Shown in pieces: positions 1-16,690 of a DNA stretch of 64,000 bases (the stretch's first letter is position 1; every line of letters begins with the position of its first letter). A program made the position numbers and the translations under genes. The notes under the pieces are model-generated. The model worked only from the letters and a program-made list of their open reading frames with translations. It had not been told where the DNA came from and did not search any database. Origin of the DNA: Diplosphaera chodatii (lineage: Eukaryota; Chlorophyta; Trebouxiophyceae; Prasiolales; Stichococcaceae); contig JAALGY010000034.1 in the NCBI GenBank assembly GCA_032358165.1, positions 744,001-808,000 on the forward strand. The letters run 5' to 3'.

Positions 1-168
1 GCCTTGGGGTTTTCGGGGAGTATCCCGGCATTGTGCTTCGCCGACTCGGGCGTTTGGCACAGCAGATTGTAACTGACAACGATGGGCAGAGCCTGCAGCC
101 AGCGCCGGTGCCTGCGGGCCAATTTGCACCGCCATCTCAGCTGACAGTAGCTGATTGTGTTGCGCAGG

Positions 169-3227
<3,059 letters not shown>

Positions 3228-3749
3228 GGACCGAAGCATGACTTGGCGGGCATGGCACTGCGCTTCACTTACCATGGACCCCCAGCTGCCTTCCGCATGG
3301 TGTTGTGATTGTCGAATGAAGTCATCTTTGCGGTCGTTTTTGATAGGATTGCTGGGAGTCGTGCAGGTTTGACCGTCCTCAGTTGCTTTCACCGGTGTGC
3401 ATTGCCTGGTCAGTCAGGTGTCAGTCTGCATTCTGCTTTCAAAGCACAGTTACAAATCAGTAGGGTTTCGAGGTGTCGGTCCAAAACTGCCCCGTGCTGG
3501 GAGCCGACATCACACACCCCGTCGTACACAGATTTTGCGAAACTATACGCTGCCTCAGATCTTACAGAAAACCGGCAGCCTGGTTGGCTCCTTTGTAGCA
3601 GCAGCGCCGGGCCCTGCACTTGTTGCGCCCCCTGTTCACTCGCATCACGACCACAGACGCTACGGGGCACGGTCATCGCAGACATCGGGGGTTCTGCTGC
3701 TGCTGCACAACTGTGTGAGCTGCCGTATAGCGGCATCGGCGCAGACGGA
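3228..3749. other. Intergenic, no gene seen
   Basis: Between the CDC48-type stop codon and the next start. I see no convincing exon. It should hold the 3' UTR of the upstream gene and the promoter/5' UTR of the WW-domain gene, both on the plus strand. Confidence 0.4.
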
Positions 3750-5044
3750 ATGGGCGCCCGTCGCGCCCCGGCACTGTTGCCGGGCATCGCGACTATGCTG
3801 CTCTGGGCCAGTATGGCAAATGCGGGCGGTGCAGCGGCGGTGGACGAGCGCCACAACCAGTCAGACAGGCGAGAAGTCGCTCACAGGCTCCTGCTGCTCT
3901 CAGACGTGCTCAGGAAGCATGGCATGCTGCGCTGTGCTGGCATGTCAGCGCTGAGCCTGGCCAGCAGTCAACCTTTGTCAGTAGGGCCGTAGGTTTAACC
4001 AGCCCACCTCCTCCAACGCCGCAGACGCATTGCACCCACCAACAACCCTGCAGCATCTGGCATGCGTCGTGCTGCAGTGTGGCAGCGCCACACGGCGACA
4101 GCGGCGCGGACGTCAAATCAGCGGCGGATCCGCTCAGAGCGCCGGCGGTGGCAGGGCTGGCCTTTCAGATAGACGGAGAGCCGTGGAGCGTGTTTCAGGA
4201 CCCGGTGTCCGAGGTGCACACAATACTTCGTCTTGCTGAGGTTGGCGCCTGGCCATGTGCTGTGCGGCTGTGCGCTGACGGCCGTGATGCATCGTGCACA
4301 ACACAGTGTTTTGCTGCTGCAGAAGCTGTACTTCCACAATCATGCGAAGAGCACATCGACTTGGGGCGATCCTAGAGTGGCGATGTGGGCGCGAGAGAGG
4401 GTAGGGACACGCTGGACAAAGCAACTCCGTGCTCTGTTGTTGGCCGTGCGCCTGTGGTGGTGCCAGATGGCTTGAGTCACGCTTGAGGGCGCACCGCATG
4501 CGTCGCAGGCAGTGCTCACGCCGAAGGAGAGGCGGCTTCGGCTGAGCGTTGCAGTGGTGCCACTGGTAGTGTTCTTGATAGCCATGTCCGCCCGCCTCAT
4601 GTACCTTCAGGTGTGCAGAGCTGCTGATGATGTTTGCCATATGCAGGCAGGCGCCATTTTGGTCTCGACTGCACTATTACATCTATCCACACTTGTCACC
4701 CCTCTGCAAAGTCAGCCATGTACACTCAGGTATTTTCTGTTGTTGCCTACAGAAGTTCTATCCAGAGTTATTGTGGCCGACAAAGGAGCGGAGGGCTCGG
4801 AAGAAGTATAGGAACAAAGAAAAGGTGGGGCCATGTTTTCCACGTTCAAGCTCCACAGGGCTCCTTGGCTGTACCTGTGGAGCGGGCAGGCTCGACTTTA
4901 GATGGTGCAGTGCCAAGCGCCGACAGCAGAGCGCCTCACTGTCGCCCAGCTGTTTCAGTGTTTCATGATGGTGTGCTGCAGACGCCCAGGCAGCGGTTCA
5001 AGGTGTCGCAGGACGGAAAGGGCGGTCGGTCCGCCAACTCCTGA
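3750..5044 (+). CDS. WW-domain, single-pass membrane protein
   Basis: No named orthologue recognised. The chosen start gives a signal-peptide-like N-terminus (basic MGARR, then the hydrophobic run ALLPGIATMLLWASMANAG). A later exon (about 4078-4213) and the next (about 4325-4377) join in phase to make a WW domain: PWSVFQDPVSE then KLYFHNHAKSTSTWGDPR, with both signature Trp residues, the central aromatic YFHNH and the final Pro. Exon about 4511-4614 begins LTPKERRLRLS and carries a hydrophobic segment (VAVVPLVVFLIA). The last exons, about 4753-4826 and 4981-5044, encode a very basic tail (KERRARKKYRNKEK). Topology by inference: signal peptide, lumenal or extracellular WW, one membrane span, basic cytosolic tail. 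The first exon donor is uncertain: phase favours a GT near 3947. WW domains normally bind proline-rich peptides in cytosol or nucleus, so the predicted location is unusual. Confidence 0.6.
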
Positions 5045-5417
5045 CAGCCCTGTTGCGTTTCCAGTAGTCTGGATGTAGTCTGAGTGCTGTGGTACCCACG
5101 GCAAGCTGTTGGCACACTTTGCTCATGACGGCAACCTCTGCAACCTTTACTACCTGCATTCGAACTGACGTACCAGAACAGGACTGGCATCACCACAGCA
5201 CTGGCACTGATAAGGCTTCAATACTGCAATTACTTTGCTCTGATCGGCTTCAGATTGCATTTCGAATGGCTGGGAGTCAGTTAGCTGGGTTACTGAGGAT
5301 GCACTTTGAGCAACGCATTCAGCTTTGGAACTCTGGTCTTCACCCTGTCTCAGATCCCAGGCACACATGTGCCACTTGCAATGTAAGACACGGTCCACCC
5401 AAGCAATGGCGTTGTTG
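5045..5417. other. Convergent 3' flanks
   Basis: Space between two converging stop codons (WW-domain gene on plus, KRR1 on minus). A TGTAA, the usual green-algal polyadenylation signal, lies near 5384 on the plus strand and could serve the upstream gene. No exon seen. Confidence 0.4.
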
Positions 5418-8884
<3,467 letters not shown>

Positions 8885-9311
8885 CACATTGCTTGCCGCT
8901 AGTCAGTCTGCTAGCCTTTGAAACTGCGCTTCCAGTAGTGTATGATGGTGGCTGAGCAGCCTGCGATGGTCTGCACCAAGACTGATGGTATGCTTCAGGT
9001 CTGGCAAGCCTGGTCGCCGATGCTGATCGTACTACCGTTCAAGTACGTGGCAGTGTGAAACTGAAGCAGCGGACCTCTTTGCCTCAACTCTCGTGAGCCC
9101 ATTGCCAGCTGCCAAGTCAGCATCTGCCGACATGCACAGATCTGCAGACGTGCAGAGCCTGCAACCTTCGCATGCAAACTTTCTCTTTCACTGCTGTAGC
9201 AACTTTGTGATCCAGCTTGAACCCTCGCAGTCGCCTTGCCCTTGCAAGTTGCCACTCGACCACAGATGCGGCACCGGTGACAGCGTGAATTGTGGGCGGG
9301 CCGCGCTCTTC
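8885..9311. promoter_or_regulatory. Shared upstream region of KRR1 and RRF genes
   Basis: About 430 bp between the divergent starts of KRR1 (minus) and the ribosome-recycling-factor gene (plus). By position it should hold both promoters and 5' UTRs. No specific element was identified. Confidence 0.35.
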
Positions 9312-11083
9312 ATGATGCTGCTGATCCGTGTGAGTCGCCAGGCACAAAGGAGGTTATCATCATGCTTGAACGTAGCGGATCGATTGGCTGGGTCACAGAC
9401 AGCATGCCGATGCGGTGACGCCATGCCGGCTACACGGCAAATCTGCAGCGCAGCAATGCAGACGGCAAATGTAGGCTTGAGTCCGACGCAGCCTGCACTG
9501 CAGCCAAAGTGGATTCTGAAAGGCTCCACGCAGCCTCTTTTCGCCAGTCTGATCTACAGGGGCTTCGCTAAGGGCGCAGCAAAGGCAAAGCGCGGTGCGG
9601 GGGCCTGTCTGCACCGCATGTCAGCTGTAGCGCTGTGGCAGCTGCCGAAGGAGCTGGCGTCACGCATTGGGTCGTTGTGAGCATCAACACGGACGCTGTC
9701 ACGTGCACGTGCGCGCAACCCAGCCCCTCTGTGTATCATACAGAGAAGAACAGGCAGGCAGCGCCGGAGCGCACGCGGCAGGAGCCGCACAAGCGGCATG
9801 CACCCGCCACTCCTGAGGGCTCGCTGGTGGACTTCACCGAGGAGGAGCTGTGAGTGAGAACCTTCTACGCGTGCCCACTTCCATGTGCTAGCCTGATGTG
9901 GTGAGAGTGACACTGTCGACCATGCAATGACGTGTGTCGAGGCCAGCGGTGCGGTGTCCTGCAGACACATGGAGGCGGCGCTGGACCATCTGAAACAGGA
10001 GCTGGGCAGCATGCGCACAGGGCGCGCATCACCAGGTGTCGCTGTTGCTCATGTGCTCGGCTCCATCATGTGTGACCAGAAATGCTGGCTACAGGGGCAA
10101 GGCCAAGGGCCAGGCACAGTGGCACCCAAGTCACCACGTCCAGGATGGTGCTCTCGCAGGGATGTTGGACCACATCCGTGTAGAGGCATATGACGAGAAG
10201 ATGCCGCTGCACACACTGGCCACGGTGCTTGCACGGGATGCGCAGCTGCTTGTAGCCTCAGTATATGATCCAGCGGTAAGGTGCTTCTGCGTGTTGGTGC
10301 AGCGCACACTGCCGCTGGTTGCTTTGCATGCCATGCAGAAAAGCCCAAAGCAGTGTCACGTGTTGACGGCCTGCACGGATATCTGGCTTGACATGCCCTG
10401 CTGTTTGCATCCACAGACACTTCCAGCAGTGGAGAAGGCCATTGCCAGCTCTCCCCTTGGCCTCAACCCCCGGATTGATGGCCAGGATATCCTCATTCCT
10501 GTGCCAAGGTGCAGTACAATACCATAGATGACTATCCGTGTAAAAGTGTTCACTGCAGTCTGCAGCTGACTGTTTAGCCAAGCGTGGAGGTAGTCACGAG
10601 GTGAGGGGGGACTTCTGATATGATGCAGGCCGTCGCCAGAGGTGCAGGAGGCAATGGCCAAGCTGTGCAAGCGGGAAGTCGAGGCTTGCAAGGTGTGCCC
10701 AACAAGTTTGCAAACCAGACAATGACCCAGTATGTGTACTGCAAGACTGCTCACAGGCTCAGCAGTCTAAGCAATTGCATCATGCATGAGGGATGTGGTG
10801 GCGCACAGGTTTCAGTGCGCAATGCACGGCACTCAGGACTGCAGTCTCTGAAGGATATTGCCAGCGAGGACGAACGGTTCAGGGCAGAGACAGAGGTTGG
10901 TTATGCTTCAAGCGCATTCATTACAAAGGGCTGCGGCAGCCTCATCACGCAAACTACATCATGTATAGCAAATCCATAACTCTTCTATATCCTGTGCAAC
11001 AGTTGCAAAAGCTCACAGACAAACATATACAGCTGGCAGAGCAATTAGGGACTGACAAGGCAAAGGAAATTCGTGTGGTATAG
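9312..11083 (+). CDS. Organellar ribosome-recycling factor
   Basis: Ribosome-recycling factor, which with EF-G splits post-termination ribosomes; here likely in mitochondria or chloroplast. The start chosen gives a presequence-like leader, MMLLIRVSRQAQRRLSSCLN, rich in Arg/Ser and without acidic residues. Exons: 9312-9594, 9744-9849 (ends DFTEEEL), about 9965-10035 (HMEAALDHLKQELGSMRTGR, the RRF N-terminal helix), 10160-10275 (MLDHIRVEAYDEKMPLHTLA), 10416-10509 (LGLNPRIDGQDILIPVPR), about 10630-10692 (PSPEVQEAMAKLCKREVEAC), 10808-10893 (VSVRNARHSGLQSLKDIASE), and 11003-11083 (LQKLTDKHIQLAEQLGTDKA, then KEIRVV stop). All family blocks are present in order and phases agree. The stop codon is only 67 bp from that of the next, converging gene. 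The target organelle cannot be decided from sequence alone. Confidence 0.92.
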
Positions 11084-11150
11084 CGGGCGACTCCTACAGC
11101 TGAGGTCTCGGCACATCACGATGTGCGACTGGTATGCTAGAAAACAAAAG

Positions 11151-12170
11151 TCAATATGCAAAGTGCGCTGACATCATGGAGAACGTATCCCCCGGCAATC
11201 TGAGGAACGCATCAAACAGCGCATCGCCACACTTCTGCACATCTGCCACGCCCACCAGCCTGCACATTGCACATGTATGTGAGGCGCTTGCATCAATCAC
11301 CTGAAACAGCCGGAGGCATAAATAAGGAGGTGTGCTCAGCCCTGCCACAATGTGCTTGCCTGGCGTTTCCATCGGCGTCTATCCGTGACCCGCTGCCACC
11401 AAGCGTCCGCCCCTTGACTGTCTCTGTTGTGAGGCGTGTCGTGACCTGGAGAAAATGAAAACTAACACAAAACTTCGTTGTAAAATTCAACTAGATTCAT
11501 CAAACGAATTACATACATAGAAAGGCGTATGCGCTGAAAAGCGCAGGTACCTCGAGTGGGCGAGCCCGATATAGCACCCAGCCGAAGATTGAGAACGTAA
11601 AGAAGAAGCTTGCCACGAAATCCAGCTGCACCTGTGTCACCAGCCAAGCAAGGGCTGCCATGTGCAGCGGAAGTGTGCACAAGATGCACACCATGGTGCT
11701 TCAGCGCATGATGCTGGCAAGTTCAGGACAGTCGACCACAGCGACAGTCACCTCGCCGGTCTTGGGCTTCAGCCACCCTGCGAGACTCCGGGTGATAATA
11801 CCGATCTTAAAGCAGGGCGGCAACGGCACGCCCAGGAACTTGGCTGTACGGTAGCTGACATCTGGGATGCTCAGCGTTTTGGGGTCGAAGGTCATCTGCA
11901 AGCGATCGGACCTGCAAGTAGGCGCACGTGCCACCTCAGCAGCAGCAGCAGCAGCAGCTCATCTTTGCAGATCAGGACCCGCGTTGCACAGGGCACGACG
12001 AGCGGACAGCCCTTGGACCCGCACCCATGGCCGCTGGTCTCTGCCACACCGCCGCCGCCGCGGGCATCATACGTGAAACTGGGGTAGACGCTGATGGCCA
12101 GCTGACAGTCCTGCTGCGTCCGCATTGCCACCTGCAATATACAAGAACATTTGTGTTGCAAGCCGTTCAT
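11151..12170 (-). CDS. Uncharacterised conserved protein, possibly plastid
   Basis: No named function. Exons on the minus strand: the first (to about 11930) contains LAISVYPSFTYDARGGGGVA and a leucine run from CTG repeats; 11896-11755 is MTFDPKTLSIPDVSYRTAKF then LGVPLPPCFKIGIITRSLAG; about 11634-11551 is LDFVASFFFTFSIFGWVLYR; about 11455-11360 is TTRLTTETVKGRTLGGSGSR; and the last, from 11259 to TGA at 11151, is GDALFDAFLRLPGDTFSMMS. The beta-rich pattern recalls uncharacterised proteins shared by cyanobacteria and plastid-bearing eukaryotes; that is from memory and tentative. The start is uncertain: the Met at 12170 is the first in frame, but an upstream exon (for example near 12280) may carry a transit peptide. 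The intron 11260-11359 has a GC-AG border, required to hold the frame. Confidence 0.65.
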
Positions 12171-12839
12171 GGAGCAGGACTAGTCGGCACAGTTCGGCTT
12201 CCAAGGGGACGCTTCTGCTACGCTTGGTCTGAAGTGCACCTGCTCTACGCTACAGTTGTATCTGCTCTTCTGTGGCATCTTTAGAGTTGCTGCTGCGTTC
12301 ACAGCTGCCCGCGCCGTGCAGCTGACTTGTCCTGCATGATGCCAGTATAAATGCTTATGTCCCCGTTTGAGCACATCAGATCTACATGAGATTGCTGCTG
12401 CCATATCCGTCATCAACGCAACAGACTTTCGCAACGAAGGAGCGCAGCATGCATGCGCACTGTTGAGTGGTGTGCACCGGCGGCCCGAGGCCTGGACAGC
12501 AGGCAAACGGACCGCGAGGATATCTCTTGAGGGCTTGATCGACGGAACTGGTCCTCGGGAGCAAACATCAGAAGCCAAGTGTAGGTTGCACTGCATGGGA
12601 TGGCCAAACACAGGACAACAGAACGCAATTTGAAACCGCTCCAGCAATATGTAATCACGGAGCCTCAAGCAGAGGTGATACGACTGAGGAGCAAAGGATG
12701 GGAATGCGAACGCAGAAGTCTGCATCTGTTGCGTTGGGTCCGCTGCTTGGTCCGCTGAATTGGTCATCCTGGTGTGATGTGACATGCTCACATGTGCTGC
12801 TATTCATGCAGTGCTGCTATTCATTGTGCTGCTATTCAT
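12171..12839. other. 5' flank of the minus-strand gene, no gene seen
   Basis: Likely promoter and possible first exon of the gene ending at 11151, running up to the left edge of repeat array A. A short open frame starting near 12282 on the minus strand (MPQKSRYNCS) could be a leader exon but is unsupported. Confidence 0.3.
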
Positions 12840-13689
12840 TGACGTTTCTTAGCCCCTTTGTAATTGACCCATCCAAGCCCCTTTGTTATTGACCATGTGA
12901 CTCCATTTCGTGGTCAACAACAAAGGGGCCCACCGCGTCATCATTACACTGCACCGAGTCAACAGCAAAGGGGGCTGTAGTGCTTCATGGTTACACTAGA
13001 CCAAGGCAACAACAAAGGGGTACCGCGCTCAATTACAAAGGGGTTAAGAGCAAAACACAGCGTGCTGACTTTCACTGACACCAGCAACGCAACCGTTGTG
13101 GACGCCGGCAGCCCCTTTGTTCTTGACTCAATTTTCGCCTTTGTTATTGACGCACCGTGTGCCCCTTTGTTGTTGACCACAAATCCGCCTTTGCTATTGA
13201 CGCACCACATGCCCCTTTGTTATTGACCACGCTGCAGCCCCTTTGTTATTGACCACACCGCAGCCCCTTTGTTTTTGACTGCACATGCTCCCTTCGATTG
13301 CCCCTTTGTTATTGACCACACTGCAGCCCCTTTGTTGTTGACCAGACTGTAGCCCCTTTGTTGTTGACCACACCGCAGCCCCTTTGTTGGTGACTCAATC
13401 AGCCTTTCGGATGCTGCACCGGTCAACAACAAAGGGGTCCACGGCGTCAGCAGTACACTTGCAACGGTCAACAACAAAGGGGTCCAAGTGTCATTAGTAG
13501 ACTGAATATGAGTCAACAACAAAGGGGCCAACGTCGGCAGCCCCTTTGTTATTGACCACGCCGGCGGCCCCTTTGTTGTTGACCACACCGCGCCCCTTTG
13601 TTAATGAACACATCACTCTATTTTTTGGGATCAACAACAAAGGGGCCCAACGCGTCATCATTACACTGCACCGAGTCAACAGCAAAGGG

Positions 13690-14420
13690 GGCTGTAGTGC
13701 TTCATCAGTACACATGCACCGGTCAACAACAAAGGGGTCCAAGTGTCATCAGTAGACTGAATATGAGTCAACAACAAAGGGGCCGCCGGCGTCAGCCCCG
13801 TTGTGATTGACCACGCCGGCGGCCCCTTTGTAATTGACCACACCGCAGCCCCTTTGTAATTGACCACACCGCGCCCCTTTGTAATTGACCACACCGCAAG
13901 ACCCCTTTGTTATTGACCACACCGCAGCCCTATCAGTACACATGCACCGGTCAACAACAAAGGGGTCCAAGTGTCATCAGTAGACTGAATATGAGTCAAC
14001 AACAAAGGGGCCGCCGGCGTCAGCCCCTTTGTGATTGACCACGCCGGCGGCCCCTTTGTGATTGACCACACCGCAGCCCCTTTGTAATTGACCACACCGC
14101 GCCCCTTTGTAATTGACCACACGGCAACCCCTTTGTTGTTGACCACACCGCAACCCCTTTGTTATTGACCACACCGCAGCCCTATCAGTACACATGCACC
14201 GGTCAACAACAAAGGGGTCCAAGTGTCATCAGTAGACTGAATATGAGTCAACAACAAAGGGGCCGCCGGCGTCAGCCCCTTTGTGATTGACCACGCCGGC
14301 GGCCCCTTTGTAATTGACCACACCGCAGCCCCTTTGTAATTGACCACACCGCGCCCCTTTGTAATTGACCACACGGCAACCCCTTTGTTGTTGACCACAC
14401 CGCAACCCCTTTGTTGATGA
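13690..14420. repeat. Higher-order tandem repeat, periods about 228 and 252 bp
   Basis: Within array A a whole block repeats in tandem. Each copy runs from TCAGTACACATGCACCGG through a complement-oriented unit, GTCATCAGTAGACTGAATAT, a second complement-oriented unit, GCCGCCGGCGTCAGCCCC, and then four to six forward units. Equivalent points fall near 13749, 13977 and 14229, so successive periods are about 228 and 252 bp. The difference is one unit-plus-linker, as expected from unequal exchange. Confidence 0.75.
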
Positions 14421-14656
14421 ACACATCACTCTATTTTTTGTGGTCAACAACAAAGGGCCCACTGCGTCAGTAGTATCCAGCAGCCATTCAGTACGCTTTT
14501 GTCGTTGTCTCACGCAGAGCCCCTTTGTTGTTGCCTCGCTTCAGCCCCTTTGTTATTGACCACACCGCAGCCCCTTTGTTGTCGACCCAGGCAACCTTCT
14601 GGTCGCGGTGTGGTCAACAACAAAGGAGTCCACAGCGTGAGCAGTATACTTGCACC

Positions 14657-14690
14657 GGTCAAGAACAAAGGGGTCCCCTTTGTTGTTGCC
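14657..14690. repeat. Head-to-head unit pair forming a near-perfect hairpin
   Basis: A complement-oriented unit (GGTCAAGAACAAAGGGG) is followed after one base by a forward unit (CCCCTTTGTTGTTGCC), an inverted repeat with about 16 potential base pairs and a one-base loop. A similar pair with a slightly longer loop lies at about 15053-15090, and another in array B at about 40787-40820. Confidence 0.75.
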
Positions 14691-15659
14691 TCGCTTCAGC
14701 CCCTTTGTTCTTGACCACACCGCAACCCCTTTGTTGTCGACCCAGGCAACTTTCTGGTCACGGTGTGGTCAACAACAAAGGGGTCCACGGCGTCAGGCAC
14801 CGCAGCCCCTTTGTTTTCGACTCAGGCAACCTTCTGGTCACGGCGTGGTCAACAACAAAGGGGTCCACGGCGTCAGGAGTAATAAACTTGCACTGGTCAA
14901 CGACAAAGGGGGACCTTGTTTGTTGTTGATCTCACTGGACCCCTTTGTTATTGACCACACCGCAGCCCCTTTGTTTTCGACTCAGGCAACCTTCTGGTCA
15001 CTGCGCGGTCAATTACAAAGGGGTCCACCGCGTGAGCAGTACACTTGCACCGGTCAAGAACAAAGGGGTAGGTCCCCTTTGTTGTTATCTCACTGCGGCC
15101 CCTTTGTTATCGACCACGCAGCAGCCCCTTTGTTGTCGACCCAGGCAACCATCTATTTGTTGTTTTGTCTCTGAAAGCTCCTTTATTATCGTTTCACGCA
15201 GGGCTCCTTTGTTGTTGAAGCAATCAGCCTTCCGGTCACTCCATGGTCAATGACAAAGGGGCACCGTGGTCGGTAACAAAGGGGACGGTTACAATCGGGC
15301 GGCAGCTCTTCGCCGCGGCGCCCCTTTGTATCGTGACACGCCGGCCCCTTTGTTGTTGTCTCTGAAAGCCCCTTTGTTGTCGTTTCGTTCATGCCCGACT
15401 CTTACCATTGTTTTTGTGACTTACGCGTACATGCAATTGGGCCCAGGTCATTGGTCGACAACAAAGGGGCCGCGCGCATTCGGTTGAGGACCGTGCAACG
15501 GAACGGACCGCTGGTCACTACCGACCATGATCCCCTTTGTTGTTTTGACCACCGTGCCCCTTTGTTGTTGACCACACAAACAATGGCGGCGCCCGTCCCG
15601 ATCGTTCTGCGGTTTTCCGCGTCGGCGGCGCTCGGACAATGTTGCGCTCGGAAAATCAA

Positions 15660-15745
15660 AGTTTGACCGGGCCCCGGGCCACGATGACCCGAGTAGTCGC
15701 GCGTTCGATCCCGGTTCGATCCCCGCTAGTTTCACTCGTCGCTAG
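15660..15745 (+). repeat. tRNA-T-arm-like module in array A
   Basis: Unique-looking insert in the array containing GTTCGATCCC (about 15703-15712) directly followed by GGTTCGATCCCC (about 15713-15724). The second matches the RNA polymerase III B-box/T-arm consensus GGTTCGANNCC. Upstream is GGGCCACGATGACCC, able to form a small stem-loop. I could not fold a full cloverleaf, so this is at best a tRNA-derived (SINE-like) fragment, not a tRNA gene. The same module is present in array B in the opposite orientation. Confidence 0.5.
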
Positions 15746-15814
15746 GGACCCCTTTGTATTTAGAGCGGCGGCCCTTCGTTGTTGACGATGGTCAATAACA
15801 AAGGGGCCGCGTGA

Positions 15815-16600
15815 GACACCAGAAAACAGAAAGACAGAAAACAGAGAGACAAAAACAATTTAGCCGCCGTGAGGCAACGGAAAACACAGACATCCAAAGA
15901 AAAAACAGAACACACCAAACAGAAAACAGAAACACGGAAACCCAAAAGAGAAAACATAAAGACGAAACAGAGACAACAGCCTCAAAGAGAAAACAGAGAA
16001 AGACAAAAACAAAGGGGCCGCCGTGAGGCAAACAGAAAACAGACATCCAAAGAGAAAACAGAGACACAGAAAACAGAAAGACAGAAAACAACGGTCAATA
16101 ACAAATTGGCGCTTAACAGAGAAAACAGAGAAAGCCACAAGAGTAAATAGAAAGAGAAAATAGAGAGGCAACAACAAAGGGCGCCCCGCTAATTTGACTC
16201 GAGACCCCTTTGTATTTAGAGCGGAAGCCCTTCGTTGTTGACGATGGTCGACACCAAAAAGGTCCAATAACAAAGGGGCCGCCGCGAGGCAACAGAAAAC
16301 AGAGACACCCAGCAGAAAACAGAAACACAGAAAACAGAAAGAGAACACCCGATGGTCAATAACAAAGGGGCGCCCAACAGAGAAAACAAAGAAAGCCACA
16401 AAAGAAAACAGAAACACAGAATAGACAAGACAATAACAAAGGGGGCCCGAAAGAGAAGACAGAGACGCCTGCTCAGAAGGCCCCGCAGAAGGGGCCGCGC
16501 GAGAACAGAGCGAATAGGCACACCAGTAAACAGAAAGACGGACGGCAGCCCCAACACGAAACGAACAGAAAACAGAAAAGTCCAGAACAAAGGGGCGCAC
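15815..16600. repeat. GAAAACAGA-type purine tracts in array A
   Basis: Degenerate microsatellite built from AGAAAACAGA/AAAGACAGA steps, interrupted by array units (ACAAAGGGG) and by short GCCGCCGTGAGGCAACGG pieces. The strand is strongly purine-biased. It matches the pyrimidine-rich tract of array B read in reverse complement. Confidence 0.75.
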
Positions 16601-16690
16601 CGAGAAAACAACGGCCTTTCAGAAAGGGTTTCCTGTGGCACGGAAACGAAAGTGGTCAAATAAACCGTTGGCCCTGGACAACAACAAAGG

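Larger units (their letters stand above)
12840..16690. repeat. Repeat array A: CCCCTTTGTTGTTGACC units in both orientations
   Basis: Dense array of a 17-19 bp unit, CCCCTTTGTTGTTGACCAC, or its complement GTGGTCAACAACAAAGGGG, typically every 25-45 bp. Common variants change the middle (GTAATTGAC, GTTATTGAC, GTTCTTGAC, GTTTTCGAC) while the CCCCTTTGT block is almost invariant. Linkers recur too, for example GTCAGCAGTACACTTGCACC and GCCGGCGGCC. I estimate well over 60 units by eye. The left part (12.84-15.5 kb) is units plus linkers; the right part (15.8-16.6 kb) has units scattered in purine-rich GAAAACAGA tracts. Short open frames inside it (TTKGS, NNKGVH, PLLLTT) are just translations of the unit. 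It is not a CRISPR: units occur in both orientations, spacers are repetitive, and the genome is eukaryotic. No known algal repeat family is recognised. Confidence 0.9.

Noticed and set aside
15448..15735. Open frame with MKLAGIEPGSNARLLGSSWP on the minus strand, and its copy at 42252-42506
   Set aside because: It is a translation across the T-arm-like module; phrases of this type are typical of spurious frames over tRNA-like DNA. There is no independent evidence of coding.
15660..15745. Functional tRNA gene
   Set aside because: Only the T-arm/B-box is convincing; acceptor, D-arm and anticodon stems cannot be paired into a cloverleaf.
12840..16690. CRISPR-like appearance of the regularly spaced short repeats
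   Set aside because: Units occur in both orientations, spacers are themselves repeated, unit sequence varies in the middle, and the genome is eukaryotic with no cas genes.
12840..16690. Telomeric repeat array
   Set aside because: The unit does not contain the plant or algal telomere repeat (TTTAGGG or TTTTAGGG) and is mixed in orientation.
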